This document shows positions 35,234-43,646 of a stretch of 64,000 bases of DNA, piece after piece. Source of the stretch: Chryseobacterium sp. Tr-659. GTDB lineage: Bacteria; Bacteroidota; Bacteroidia; Flavobacteriales; Weeksellaceae. Under the pieces are notes generated by a model. It did not search any database, was not told the origin of the DNA, and was given only the letters and a program-made list of their open reading frames with translations. Position 1 is the stretch's first letter; every line of letters begins with the position of its first letter. The stretch spans positions 62,001-126,000 of the forward strand of contig NZ_VWWP01000002.1 in the NCBI RefSeq assembly GCF_011752975.1, written 5' to 3'. Made by a program: the position numbers and the translations under genes.

Positions 35234-35491
35234 ATGAAAAATTCAGCATTAAAAGGAGCTCTTGGAGCATTAGCTGTTGTAGGTGTAGCCTTAATCGCTA
35301 AAAAAGCAGCACAAAGAAAAAGATTTATCAGAGGTATTTTTGATGAGTACGGAATCAAAGAAAAATCACCTTTCGGATTAGCAGATAAAATCAGAGAAAT
35401 GAACGATGATGAATATCAGGAACTGAAAGGGAAATTCAAAAAAGAATTTGCATCAAGATGCTGCAAAAAGGATAATACCTGCGAAGCATAA
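35234..35491 (+). CDS. Small Ala-rich membrane-associated protein
   Basis: An 85-residue protein. The N-terminus, LKGALGALAVVGVALIAKKA, is one short membrane helix or amphipathic anchor, followed by a charged region FDEYGIKEKSPFGLADKIRE and a cysteine-containing tail ASRCCKKDNTCEA. It lies 91 bp after the sigma-linked gene and before the same terminator, so it may belong to that operon. I do not recognise the family. Confidence 0.65.
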   Translation: MKNSALKGALGALAVVGVALIAKKAAQRKRFIRGIFDEYGIKEKSPFGLADKIREMNDDEYQELKGKFKKEFASRCCKKDNTCEA

Positions 35492-35520
35492 AACCGTAAA
35501 ATACTAAATTGAAATTGTTT

Positions 35521-35564
35521 AATTCCGGCGCGGGAAGCAGAGCTTCCCGCGCCGGAATTTTTTA
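35521..35564 (+). terminator. Very strong GC-rich terminator
   Basis: An 18-bp perfect stem (35521-35538 with 35542-35559) around a 3-nt AGA loop, followed by TTTTA. The core GGCGCGGGAAGC is unusually GC-rich for this genome. Confidence 0.92.
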
Positions 35565-35633
35565 TTTAAACAGGTGCTGAAAAGCTTTTTAATGCTACAT
35601 TTGTTTTTATTATTAAAAGCTATTCAGAAGAAT

Positions 35634-36263
35634 ATGAAACTCAGAAATATTTTTATTGCAGTATTCTCATTTTGTTCAATCATCATGTATGGACAAAAAC
35701 AATATGTTTTCTTTTTGCATAATAAGTTTCTGGAAGATCATTCTTTACAGGAGTCTCATCCTAAGTATGGTATAGCAGAATATGAGGCAATACTCCGCAA
35801 ACTAAAGAATAAAAATACGGTGGTGATTTCTGAAAAACGCAAACCCAATACGGATCCGGCGGTATATGCACAGAAAGTGAAAAAGCAAATAGACAGCCTT
35901 ATAGAGAAAGGTATTCCGGCTGGAAGAATTACCGTTATAGGAACATCCCAAGGTGGCTATATTGCACAGTATGTGTCTTATTATGAGAAAAACCCGCAGT
36001 TGAAGTTTGTTTTCATTGGTGCCAGCTTTAAAGATGATTCTTTGGAGAAGGACCCAAATTTCAGGTTATACGGAAGGATTCTTTCAATTACAGAGAAATC
36101 GGATGACGGACATGTTCCCATGTCTCAACAAGAGCGGTTTATAAGATCTCAGGTTAAAGATTTTAAAGAAATAGAACTTAATACAGGATTGAATCACGGC
36201 TTTCTTTTCAAAGCTCTTGATAGCTGGATTGCTCCTACTAAAGCTTGGGTTTCCCGTAAATAG
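35634..36263 (+). CDS. Secreted alpha/beta-hydrolase-like protein
   Basis: A 209-residue protein with a signal peptide (MKLRNIFIAVFSFCSIIMYG). The upstream ATG at 35574 would add 20 atypical residues, so the start at 35634 is preferred. The nucleophile Ser105 lies in VIGTSQGGYIAQYVSYY. The acid is likely in ITEKSDDGHVP, and His in LNTGLNHGFLF. The first strand, KQYVFFLHNKFLEDH, is the oxyanion region. Overall it fits a small serine hydrolase fold; the substrate is unknown. Confidence 0.8.
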   Translation: MKLRNIFIAVFSFCSIIMYGQKQYVFFLHNKFLEDHSLQESHPKYGIAEYEAILRKLKNKNTVVISEKRKPNTDPAVYAQKVKKQIDSLIEKGIPAGRITVIGTSQGGYIAQYVSYYEKNPQLKFVFIGASFKDDSLEKDPNFRLYGRILSITEKSDDGHVPMSQQERFIRSQVKDFKEIELNTGLNHGFLFKALDSWIAPTKAWVSRK

Positions 36264-36360
36264 ATAATGCTTTCTTTCGGAGACAATTAAAAATGACTAT
36301 GCGGTCATCTATGTGATCTGTGAAATCTGTGAGAATTTCTTACACGAGGTTTAGATTTCT

Positions 36361-36379
36361 TGCTTCGCTCGGAATGACA
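36361..36379 (-). repeat. Dispersed TGTCATTCC repeat, inverted copy
   Basis: On the minus strand this reads TGTCATTCCGAGCGAAGCA, whose first nine bases match the repeats at 174 and 1746. Confidence 0.5.
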
Positions 36380-36508
36380 AGTACGTCTTTGAAATACCTG
36401 TTTTATTTTTAGAAGAATACAATTTTATTGGGGATAAAATCATTTCTATTTTCTCGCAGATTAACGGGATCAGGCAGATTTTACATTAGTATCTGCTTTA
36501 TCTGCAAA

Positions 36509-36655
36509 ATCCGCGAGAAATAAAAAAATGAAGTTGAATTTTATCGGAGATAAAATCGTTGCGCCTTAAAAATATAGAGATTGTTGTGAATAAACTTAGC
36601 ACCTTTGCGTTTTCTAAACCCATAGATGATAAGCTACATTAAGATTGGTTGATCT
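36509..36655 (+). repeat. 147-bp direct repeat, unit 1
   Basis: This unit and the next (36660-36806) align over 147 bp, starting AATCCGCGAGAAATAAAAAA and ending with GATTG..T..ATCT. Differences are few and scattered. No ORF is present. A partial older copy (ATTTTATTGGGGATAAAATC) occurs at about 36422-36441. Confidence 0.8.
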
Positions 36656-36659
36656 GGAC

Positions 36660-36806
36660 AATCCGCGAGAAATAAAAAATGAAGTTGAATTTTATCGGAG
36701 ATAAAATCGTTGCGCCTTAAAAATATAGAGATTGTTGTGAATAAACTTAGCGTCTTTACGTTTTCTAACCCCATAGATGGTAAGCTACATTGAGATTGCT
36801 TCATCT
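36660..36806 (+). repeat. 147-bp direct repeat, unit 2
   Basis: This is the second unit of the tandem pair, 4 bp after unit 1. Its end, 36792-36820, recurs in inverted orientation at 61460-61488 (27 of 29 bases the same), showing the element is dispersed. Confidence 0.8.
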
Positions 36807-36885
36807 TTGATACGCAATGACTTTTAGATCCGTTCTTTCAACAAATTTTTACTGTAAATATCAAAGACAAAGAAAAATAAATCCT

Positions 36886-36893
36886 TATTTTTG
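36886..36893 (+). promoter_or_regulatory. -7 promoter element TATTTTTG
   Basis: A perfect TAnnTTTG, nine bases before the DnaJ-domain gene ATG at 36903. The expected start point lies within a few bases of the ATG, so the leader would be very short or absent. Confidence 0.55.
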
Positions 36894-36902
36894 TATTGTT
36901 CA

Positions 36903-37550
36903 ATGAAAGACTACTACTATTTTCTCGGTATTTCTCAGGATGCTTCAGAAGAAGACATCAAAAAAGCTTATCGGAAGCTTTCTTTAAAATATCATCCCGA
37001 TAAAAATGAAAATGATGATTTTTTCGCAGACCGGTTTCGTGAGATTCAGGAAGCATATGAAACATTGAATGATCCGGTAAGAAGACGTAGCTATGATCAG
37101 AATTTAGAAAATCATCAGAGAAGTTTCAGATATAATGTTCCTCCTGCCATCAAAACCTTTACAGCTAATAAAATACATGCTAAAAAAGGGGAGGAGATTA
37201 TCATCAACTGGCAGACAAGCAATGCTGATGTAGTGAAAGTATTGCCTTTCGGATTGGAAAAGCCTTATGGAGAAAGAATCTTTAAGATCACAGAATTTAA
37301 GGATGGAAAATTTCAGCTTTTGCTTCATGCAACCAATTCACTTTTGCATAAAACGGTAGTGCAGGGAATTACCATCACAGAGGTTTTTGAAAATGATACA
37401 GAAAAACTCAAAAATACTGTAGAAGAAATGTTTAAGCCTCAGCCTAGAACAGTTGTGAACAGATACGGTCAGCCTAAAATTATGATGCTGATCTGGGGAA
37501 TTGTTATCCTGGCAATTGCGGTATATATGTTGATCAGAAATTTCAGCTGA
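36903..37550 (+). CDS. DnaJ-domain protein with C-terminal membrane anchor
   Basis: A 215-residue protein. The J domain occupies 1-65 with the HPD motif in [10 protein letters not shown] and the usual [14 protein letters not shown] helix, so it should stimulate an Hsp70 ATPase. A beta-rich middle domain (about 85-165) contains [12 protein letters not shown]. The C-terminus has one membrane helix, [20 protein letters not shown]. The start at 36903 is chosen over an ATG four codons upstream because it begins the J domain exactly. It is a membrane-bound J protein of unknown client. Its stop abuts the stop of a convergent 50-codon gene. Confidence 0.9.
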   Translation: MKDYYYFLGISQDASEEDIKKAYRKLSLKYHPDKNENDDFFADRFREIQEAYETLNDPVRRRSYDQNLENHQRSFRYNVPPAIKTFTANKIHAKKGEEIIINWQTSNADVVKVLPFGLEKPYGERIFKITEFKDGKFQLLLHATNSLLHKTVVQGITITEVFENDTEKLKNTVEEMFKPQPRTVVNRYGQPKIMMLIWGIVILAIAVYMLIRNFS

Positions 37551-37703
37551 TTAAGCCATCTTCTTCCTTCCCGGACATTTTTTACACCTTTTCCCTTTCT
37601 TGAATTTCTTACAGCAGGATTTCTTTTCACAGAACATCTCTTCATTATTGAATGCGTAAACAGGAGCCAAAGGCGGAACTTTAAATGGGACAATCATATT
37701 CAT
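37551..37703 (-). CDS. Small Cys/Lys-rich protein (50 residues)
   Basis: A 50-residue protein with two parts. The N-terminus is MNMIVPFKVPPLAPVYAFNN; the C-terminus is very basic and rich in cysteine (FCEKKSCCKKFKKGKRCKKC, then PGRKKMA), with five Cys in total. The Cys spacing suggests metal or nucleic-acid binding. The start ATG is at 37701-37703; an in-frame ATG two codons later is also possible. The stop directly abuts that of the DnaJ-domain gene. I do not recognise the family; it is called on composition and intact frame. Confidence 0.6.
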   Translation of the reverse strand: MNMIVPFKVPPLAPVYAFNNEEMFCEKKSCCKKFKKGKRCKKCPGRKKMA

Positions 37704-38198
37704 GTTGCAAATATATTAATTTAGAATAAATATAATTAATAAAATTTCATAAAATTCTTTAAACCTGATGAATAGCAGTTACAGCGCCCTTTTCACAGAA
37801 AATAAGCATTAGAATTTTACTATAGTGAGCTTCCGGATTTTCTATGAAATCTCAATTAATTTTGTTTTTTGAAAGAATAAACATAATGAGCAAAGAAATG
37901 ATTTTTAAATCGGCTTTTTGTAAAAGGGATAATGCTCTTCAGATATACATGATGTATTTTAATTTATAGTCAAATGTTTTATCGGTTGTGAATTTCTTTT
38001 ATTGTTGAGTATTATTTGTTAAATGATAAGGATGGTTGTTTAAAATGAAGTAAACTATTATAAGGACTGATTAAAAGAAAATTCGGTTTGGTGCTCTAAA
38101 TAGTTTAGTGAATTATCACCAATTGTATGCTCTTGTACAATCGTTCAGAAAATTGTAATTTTACCCATCTTTTTACAAACAAAATCTAATAAATAAAA
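37704..38198. other. Intergenic region upstream of gcvP
   Basis: A 495-bp gap that is A/T-rich. A 27-codon frame at 37886-37969 begins with ATG but shows no supporting feature. No glycine riboswitch pattern is seen. A TAATTTTA element lies 35 bp before gcvP. Confidence 0.4.
38156..38163 (+). promoter_or_regulatory. Possible -7 element of gcvP (TAATTTTA)
   Basis: One base off TAnnTTTG, 35 bp before the gcvP start codon. Confidence 0.4.
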
Positions 38199-41057
38199 AT
38201 GAATACAGAACAGTTTGTGAGCCGTCACATTTCCCTGAATGAAGCCGATAAGCAGGCGATGTTGGAAAAACTTGGCGTTTCTAGTATTGAAGAGTTAATT
38301 TCTCAGACCATTCCTTCTTCTATCCGTTTAGAAAAAGATCTTGAGATCTCAGCACCATTTTCGGAATATGAAATGTTGAATCATTCAAAAGAACTGGCAT
38401 CTAAGAACACAGATTATACAAGCTATATCGGTTTCGGATACCACAATACACTTTTGCCTTCAGCAATCCAAAGGAATATCTTTGAAAACCCTAGCTGGTA
38501 TACGGCTTATACTCCGTATCAGGCAGAAATAGCACAAGGAAGACTAGAAGCTCTTCTCAATTTCCAGACTGTTGTATGTGACCTTACAGGTTTTGCTTTA
38601 GCCAATGCTTCTCTGTTAGATGAATCTACTGCGGCTGCAGAAGCAATGCACATGTTCTTCAACAACAGAACTAAAGATCAGAAAAAAGCAGAAGCTAATA
38701 AATTCTTTATCTCTGACCTTGTATTGCCTCAGACGATCTCTGTATTGAAAACCAAAGCAGAAGGATTAGGAATTGAAGTGGTGATAGGAGATCACAAAGA
38801 TCATGCATTCGATGCTTCTTATTATGGAGTTTTATTACAATACCCAGGTAAAAACGGAATCGTACTGGATTACACTGAAAATATTGTAGAATATAAAAAA
38901 TTAGACCTTCAGGTAGCAGTTGCTTGTGATCCAATGGCCTTGGTGAAGCTGAAATCTCCTGCTGAGATGGGTGCCGACTGTGCTGTAGGAACTACACAAA
39001 GATTTGGTATTCCATTAGGATACGGAGGTCCTCATGCTGCATTCTTTGCTTGTAGAGAAGATTATAAGAGAGATATTCCTGGAAGAATCATCGGGGTTTC
39101 TCAGGATATGTACGGAAGACGTGCTTTAAGAATGGCATTACAGACAAGAGAGCAGCACATCAAGAGAGAGAAGGCTACTTCCAATATCTGTACAGCTCAG
39201 GTTCTTTTAGCTGTAATGGCGGGTATGTATGCCGTTTATCACGGTCCAAAAGGATTAAATTATATTGCTGATCAGATTCACTTTAAAGCAAATGCTTTGA
39301 AAAACGGGCTTATTGCTTTAGGTTATCAGGCTGTAGAAGAACCAATCTTCGATACCGTGAAAATCATAATGGCTGAAGATGAGAAAGGCAGATTGATGAG
39401 AATGATGCAGGACCACAGAATTAACCTGAATTATTTCACGGAAGGAGTGGTAAGTATTGCGATCAACGAAAGTACTACATTAGAAAAACTGAACTATCTG
39501 ATGGCCTCCTTTGCTCAGTTCAAAGATAAACAAGGCTTTAAATTAGAAATAAAAGAAGGATACAGCATTCCTGAAGAAAACCTGAGAAAGGATGAAATTC
39601 TTACAGAAGAAGTATTCAACAGATACCATACAGAAACAGAGTTAATGCGTTATATCAAACGTCTTGAGAGAAAAGATTTATCATTGACGCATTCAATGAT
39701 CTCTTTAGGATCTTGTACGATGAAACTGAACGCAGCCACTCAAATGTTACCGCTTTCATGGGAAAACTGGGGTGCAATTCACCCGTTTGTTCCAATTAAC
39801 CAGGCGGAAGGTTATCAGGAAATGATTCGTGAGTTGGAGAAAGATTTAGCAGAAATTACAGGTTTTGCAGGAACTTCTCTTCAGCCAAACTCCGGAGCTC
39901 AGGGAGAATATGCAGGATTAATGGTGATCAGAGAATATCACATCTCAAGAGGAGACCACCACAGAAATGTAGTATTGATCCCTCAGTCTGCACACGGAAC
40001 AAACCCGGCTTCTGCAGCAATGGCAGGAATGAAGATCGTTGTAGTTAAGAATCTTGAAAACGGAGAAATTGATTTCGAAGATCTTAAAGCTAAAACAGAA
40101 CAGCATTCAGAGAACTTATCTGCTGTAATGATCACCTATCCGTCTACTTACGGATTCTTCGATGCAAATATCAAAGAAATTACAAACTTAATCCACGAAC
40201 ATGGTGGACAAGTATATATGGACGGTGCAAATATGAACGCTCAGGTAGGATTTACAAGTCCTGGAAACATCGGAGCAGACGTTTGCCACCTTAACCTTCA
40301 CAAAACATTTGCAATTCCTCACGGAGGTGGAGGTCCTGGAGTAGGTCCAATCTGTGTGGCGAAACACTTAGTACCTTTCCTGCCTTCTAATGCGAATATC
40401 AGAATCGGTTCTAAAGAAGCTATCGACGGTATTTCTGCTGCACCTTACGGTTCAGGTCTGATCCTTAATATTTCGTATGCTTATATCAAAATGTTAGGTA
40501 CAGAAGGACTTAAAAAAGCTACAGGACATGCAATCATGAATGCTAACTACCTGAAAGAAATCTTAGCAGAACACTTCCCGATTTTATATTCAAACGAAAG
40601 CGGAAGAGTAGCTCACGAATGTATCGTAGATTTCCGTCAGTTCAAATCATTAGGAATTGAAGTAGCAGACGTGGCGAAGAGATTGATGGATTATGGTTTC
40701 CATGCTCCTACGGTTTCTTTCCCGGTTGCAGGAACATTGATGATTGAGCCTACTGAATCTGAAAGTAAAGCTGAAATTGATCGTTTTGCTGAAGCATTGA
40801 TCTCTATTAAAAAAGAAATCGATGAAATTGCAAACGGTGAAGCAGATCCGGCAAACAACGTATTGAAAAATGCTCCACATACAGAACAATTGGTAATCTC
40901 TGACTCTTGGGATAAACCATACAGCAGAGAAAAGGCAGCTTATCCGCTGGAGTGGGTAAGAGACCACAAATTCTTTGCTTCTGTATCAAGAGTAGATGAA
41001 GCATATGGAGACAGAAACTTGGTATGTACTTGTGAGCCAATTGAAGCTTATATGTAA
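38199..41057 (+). CDS. gcvP: Glycine dehydrogenase (decarboxylating), P protein
   Basis: A 952-residue P protein of the glycine cleavage system, which decarboxylates glycine with pyridoxal phosphate and passes the aminomethyl group to the lipoyl H protein. N- and C-terminal halves are fused, as in most bacteria. The PLP lysine is Lys702 in HLNLHKTFAIPHGGGGPG. Other signatures are LDESTAAAEAM, GVSQDMYGRRALRMALQTRE and SLGSCTMKLNAA. The length is normal. No gcvT or gcvH lies nearby, so the system is split in this genome. A terminator follows directly. Confidence 0.97.
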   Translation: MNTEQFVSRHISLNEADKQAMLEKLGVSSIEELISQTIPSSIRLEKDLEISAPFSEYEMLNHSKELASKNTDYTSYIGFGYHNTLLPSAIQRNIFENPSWYTAYTPYQAEIAQGRLEALLNFQTVVCDLTGFALANASLLDESTAAAEAMHMFFNNRTKDQKKAEANKFFISDLVLPQTISVLKTKAEGLGIEVVIGDHKDHAFDASYYGVLLQYPGKNGIVLDYTENIVEYKKLDLQVAVACDPMALVKLKSPAEMGADCAVGTTQRFGIPLGYGGPHAAFFACREDYKRDIPGRIIGVSQDMYGRRALRMALQTREQHIKREKATSNICTAQVLLAVMAGMYAVYHGPKGLNYIADQIHFKANALKNGLIALGYQAVEEPIFDTVKIIMAEDEKGRLMRMMQDHRINLNYFTEGVVSIAINESTTLEKLNYLMASFAQFKDKQGFKLEIKEGYSIPEENLRKDEILTEEVFNRYHTETELMRYIKRLERKDLSLTHSMISLGSCTMKLNAATQMLPLSWENWGAIHPFVPINQAEGYQEMIRELEKDLAEITGFAGTSLQPNSGAQGEYAGLMVIREYHISRGDHHRNVVLIPQSAHGTNPASAAMAGMKIVVVKNLENGEIDFEDLKAKTEQHSENLSAVMITYPSTYGFFDANIKEITNLIHEHGGQVYMDGANMNAQVGFTSPGNIGADVCHLNLHKTFAIPHGGGGPGVGPICVAKHLVPFLPSNANIRIGSKEAIDGISAAPYGSGLILNISYAYIKMLGTEGLKKATGHAIMNANYLKEILAEHFPILYSNESGRVAHECIVDFRQFKSLGIEVADVAKRLMDYGFHAPTVSFPVAGTLMIEPTESESKAEIDRFAEALISIKKEIDEIANGEADPANNVLKNAPHTEQLVISDSWDKPYSREKAAYPLEWVRDHKFFASVSRVDEAYGDRNLVCTCEPIEAYM

Positions 41058-41075
41058 TCTTAGTTTTTAAAATAT

Positions 41076-41108
41076 AAAAATCCCTTTCAGTAAATGAGAG
41101 GGATTTTT
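41076..41108. terminator. Bidirectional terminator between gcvP and catalase operon
   Basis: AAAAATCCCT (41076-41085) pairs with AGGGATTTTT (41099-41108). A and T runs on both sides fit use on both strands. Confidence 0.85.
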
Positions 41109-41149
41109 GTTTTTATCATCATTGAGGGTAAAGCGAAGCAATGTACTGC

Positions 41150-41401
41150 TTACTCTTTGGCTTCTCTCCAATAATTATTGGCTGCTGCAATAGTCGCAAA
41201 TTCCGTTGCAACCGTTTGTCCTATCGCAATCAGCATGGATGCATCATCCGCATACACAGGGCGTAACTTTTCACGAACTGCAGCATCAGGTTGTGTTACT
41301 TTAATAATTAATCTGGCCATTTTTACGGCTAATTGCCTTCCTTCTTCAGGTGTTTTTGTTAATAAGGAATTGTTGGGTACTAGTTGAATTTGTTCACTCA
41401 T
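41150..41401 (-). CDS. Small protein co-encoded with catalase
   Basis: An 83-residue soluble, helical protein without signal peptide: NNSLLTKTPEEGRQLAVKMA, then TQPDAAVREKLRPVYADDAS and AATEF-type sequence near the end (VATEFATIAAANNYW). It starts 26 bp after the catalase stop and is most likely in the same operon. I do not recognise the family. Its constant association with the catalase could be tested across genomes. Confidence 0.65.
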   Translation of the reverse strand: MSEQIQLVPNNSLLTKTPEEGRQLAVKMARLIIKVTQPDAAVREKLRPVYADDASMLIAIGQTVATEFATIAAANNYWREAKE

Positions 41402-41427
41402 TTTGTTGTTTTTAAATTTGATAATAT

Positions 41428-42417
41428 CTATTGACGTTCTTTTACAGAGATTGGATACGCTTTTGAACGATCATCCAGCATTGGATCAGCAATCTCAATG
41501 CCATCGGTAATATTGTTGGGAAGGAAAGATAGTTTTTTGTCTCCCTGTGTACTATTGTCTCCTAATGCATTGATGGTGATTGTCCCTAAAAGAACTAATT
41601 TTCTACTGTCACTCCATGCTATTGACGGGTTGGCAATTTCATCACCTTCTTCAGCGATTTGTGCATATAGTTTAAATTGAAAAGGCTTTGTTGCGGTACG
41701 TTTTGTAATTTCCTCTGATAGATAATCAGGGCTGTAGCTTGCCAGTTCTTCTTTCGTTAAGAAATGTTCACCTTCAACAGGAATAAACTGATACCGGATA
41801 AATTTTGATTTTCCCTTTTGATTGGTGAATTTGAATGAATTTACACCATAATAAGACAGTGTTGCAAAGCTCGTAGTAGCAGGCTTTTGTGATGTTAAAA
41901 AAGTTTTGGCAATGGGATGTGTTACAAAAAATTGTTCAAGAGCAGTTGGATGCGGTGCATTGGGACCACTTGAAGAAATTGCTTGTAATAACTGTCTGAA
42001 TTCATCTGTTGTTGCCACTGGAAAACCATTATAACTGTGGGCAATAATGTCTGTAGTTTGCCCGCTCGGCAAATTGAATTTAATGGCTAATCCTCTTGGG
42101 TTTGATAAAGGGTTCGTATCCGAAATGGACGGAATTCCCGTAAAATCTGAAAAACGGAGAGTAACAGGAGTAGATTTATTCTGGAAATGAGCAGCTTTTG
42201 TAATTTTTTTAGCTTCTGAACCTGGAATAAATGTTCCCTGTAAAATAATTCCTTTTGCATGTACAGCTCTTGCATTGGAATGCTTGCCAAAAGTTCCATG
42301 CAGTGCATCTACCATTTGTTGAGGAGTGGAAACCGTCTGTGCCTGTATTTTTGTGCCTGTTAAAATAATGGCTGCAAAAGCAAGTGTTTTGATGATGTTC
42401 CCTGAATATTGTTTCAT
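41428..42417 (-). CDS. Catalase-family peroxidase, exported
   Basis: A 329-residue heme protein of the small catalase (SrpA-like) family. The signal peptide begins MKQYSGNIIKTLAFAA and ends KIQAQ, so it is exported. The distal His lies in ARAVHAKGIILQGTF, and the substrate-side segment NPRGLAIKFN matches catalases. The longer frame has an ATG seven codons upstream (42438), but this lies in the -7 element region, so 42417 is used. The gene is transcribed after a Crp/Fnr gene, with a promoter and GTGA-type half-site between them. It likely reduces peroxides in the periplasm. Confidence 0.9.
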   Translation of the reverse strand: MKQYSGNIIKTLAFAAIILTGTKIQAQTVSTPQQMVDALHGTFGKHSNARAVHAKGIILQGTFIPGSEAKKITKAAHFQNKSTPVTLRFSDFTGIPSISDTNPLSNPRGLAIKFNLPSGQTTDIIAHSYNGFPVATTDEFRQLLQAISSSGPNAPHPTALEQFFVTHPIAKTFLTSQKPATTSFATLSYYGVNSFKFTNQKGKSKFIRYQFIPVEGEHFLTKEELASYSPDYLSEEITKRTATKPFQFKLYAQIAEEGDEIANPSIAWSDSRKLVLLGTITINALGDNSTQGDKKLSFLPNNITDGIEIADPMLDDRSKAYPISVKERQ

Positions 42418-42435
42418 ACTTTTTATTTTATGCCA

Positions 42436-42443
42436 CAAAAATA
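42436..42443 (-). promoter_or_regulatory. -7 promoter element TATTTTTG of the catalase gene
   Basis: CAAAAATA on the plus strand reads TATTTTTG on the minus strand, 18 bp before the catalase ATG at 42417. Confidence 0.6.
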
Positions 42444-42464
42444 AAAGCTGTCATTTTCAATATC

Positions 42465-42480
42465 AGTATCAAAAGTCACT
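42465..42480. promoter_or_regulatory. Predicted operator of Crp/Fnr (3), GTGA-N6-ATAC
   Basis: On the minus strand AGTGACTTTTGATACT contains a full GTGA half-site and a weak second half, with symmetric AGT/ACT ends. Its centre (42472.5) lies 29.5 bp upstream of the -7 element, matching the three other Crp/Fnr loci. It overlaps the last codons and stop of the regulator gene. Confidence 0.4.
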
Positions 42481-43107
42481 GATCAATACCTTTATTTTTC
42501 TATTATTTTGTATTACTTTTTTATCCAATTCAATCTTTTTCATCAATCTTGAGATCACTTCTCTCGTAGTGCCCAAATCATCAGCAATGCTTTTATGGGA
42601 TATAGTAAGCTCAGACGTACCGGAAATTTTTGCTTTGGTTTTTAAATAATCCCAAAGTCTTTCTTCAAGTTTATAGCAGATAATCTGTTTCGTGGTATGC
42701 AGTAAATCATTGTAATGTTTCTGAAAAGCATCGATAATGAGACTGTTAAATGATGGGAACTGAATGAGCCATTGTTTAGCTTTATCAATTGGGATAAGCA
42801 GGATAACCGATTTTCCTTCCGAGACAGCTGTAAAATCAATAGGATTTTGATTAAATAGATGAACGAAACTAAAAATACAAGCGGATCCTTGCTGGATATA
42901 ATACAGTAAAAATGGCATACCATCTTCTTCACTATATGCCTTTACGTTGCCCTCTAAAACAATAGGTAAATAGCGGATCAGCTGCCCTTGCTTTACAATA
43001 TATTCAGTGCTGGAAAATATTTTGATAGTTCCCGATTTTTCAATCTCTTCTATAAGTTCTTTTCCAAAATCGGGCAGACATTTTTCAAGGATATTGGTAT
43101 TCGCCAT
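42469..43107 (-). CDS. Crp/Fnr family transcriptional regulator (3)
   Basis: A 212-residue regulator with a cyclic-nucleotide-binding-like domain (IKIFSSTEYIVKQGQLIRYL, VLEGNVKAY) and a winged HTH (SIADDLGTTREVISRLMKKI). The recognition helix has Arg-Glu-x-x-x-Arg, as in E. coli CRP (RETVGR), which reads GTGA half-sites. A GTGA half-site lies at the correct position upstream of the following catalase gene. Two Cys in the sensor domain (CLPDF and CIFSF) might sense redox state. It heads the catalase operon. Confidence 0.9.
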   Translation of the reverse strand: MANTNILEKCLPDFGKELIEEIEKSGTIKIFSSTEYIVKQGQLIRYLPIVLEGNVKAYSEEDGMPFLLYYIQQGSACIFSFVHLFNQNPIDFTAVSEGKSVILLIPIDKAKQWLIQFPSFNSLIIDAFQKHYNDLLHTTKQIICYKLEERLWDYLKTKAKISGTSELTISHKSIADDLGTTREVISRLMKKIELDKKVIQNNRKIKVLISDF

Positions 43108-43246
43108 AAGTCATTGTGTTTTTATCGTAAATATCAGCATTAAAATTATGCTATATTCCGTTAAAAATAAAAAAACTTAAGCTGAAAAAATCAAAAAAGT
43201 ACACATCTTAAGTGAAATAAGAACCTAATTGAATAATGTTTAAGTA

Positions 43247-43504
43247 TCATTTCGGGAAGTTATAAGAAAGCCAGATCATAAAACCCGCCACGCTTACCGA
43301 GGAGATGAGTGACCCATAAAAAAGACCGAAACCCAAATTTTTAAGAAAAGAATTTTTTACTGATTTTGAGAAATGAATAAAGGCTCCTATGACTAAGCAT
43401 GCGATAAAAATTCCTAGGATGATCTCGAAATTATCAAGCAATTGAGAAATGACAACCAGCAAAAGTTGAAGAAAAATTGTTGCTATAAGAAATGATAATT
43501 TCAT
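43247..43504 (-). CDS. Small integral membrane protein
   Basis: An 85-residue protein with three hydrophobic segments (about 3-20, 27-46 and 58-80): MKLSFLIATIFLQLLLVVIS, then EIILGIFIACLVIGAFIHFS. No known family is recognised. The gene has its own TATTTTTG promoter element 36 bp upstream. Its neighbours on both sides are in the same orientation, but the gaps are large. Confidence 0.65.
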   Translation of the reverse strand: MKLSFLIATIFLQLLLVVISQLLDNFEIILGIFIACLVIGAFIHFSKSVKNSFLKNLGFGLFYGSLISSVSVAGFMIWLSYNFPK

Positions 43505-43539
43505 TTAGGTTATTTAAGTTTGATTATTAGTTCTGTTCA

Positions 43540-43547
43540 CAAAAATA
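43540..43547 (-). promoter_or_regulatory. -7 promoter element TATTTTTG
   Basis: A perfect TAnnTTTG on the minus strand, 35 bp before the start codon at 43504. Confidence 0.55.
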
Positions 43548-43601
43548 CCTTTTTTAGTCTTTAATAAAAGCTTTTTATGATCTTTAATTCAAAATATAAA
43601 A

Positions 43602-43622
43602 CACCTCCCGAATTGAGAGGTG
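43602..43622 (-). terminator. Weak terminator after small lipoprotein gene
   Basis: CACCTC (43602-43607) with GAGGTG (43617-43622). On the minus strand it is followed by TTTTATATTTTG. Confidence 0.55.
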
Positions 43623-43646
43623 CTGTAATCTGTAGTTTTTATTTCA

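Noticed and set aside
37886..37969. 27-codon plus-strand frame upstream of gcvP
   Set aside because: Although it starts with ATG, no promoter, terminator or recognisable feature supports it.
37704..38198. Glycine riboswitch before gcvP
   Set aside because: No conserved aptamer core could be found in the gap.
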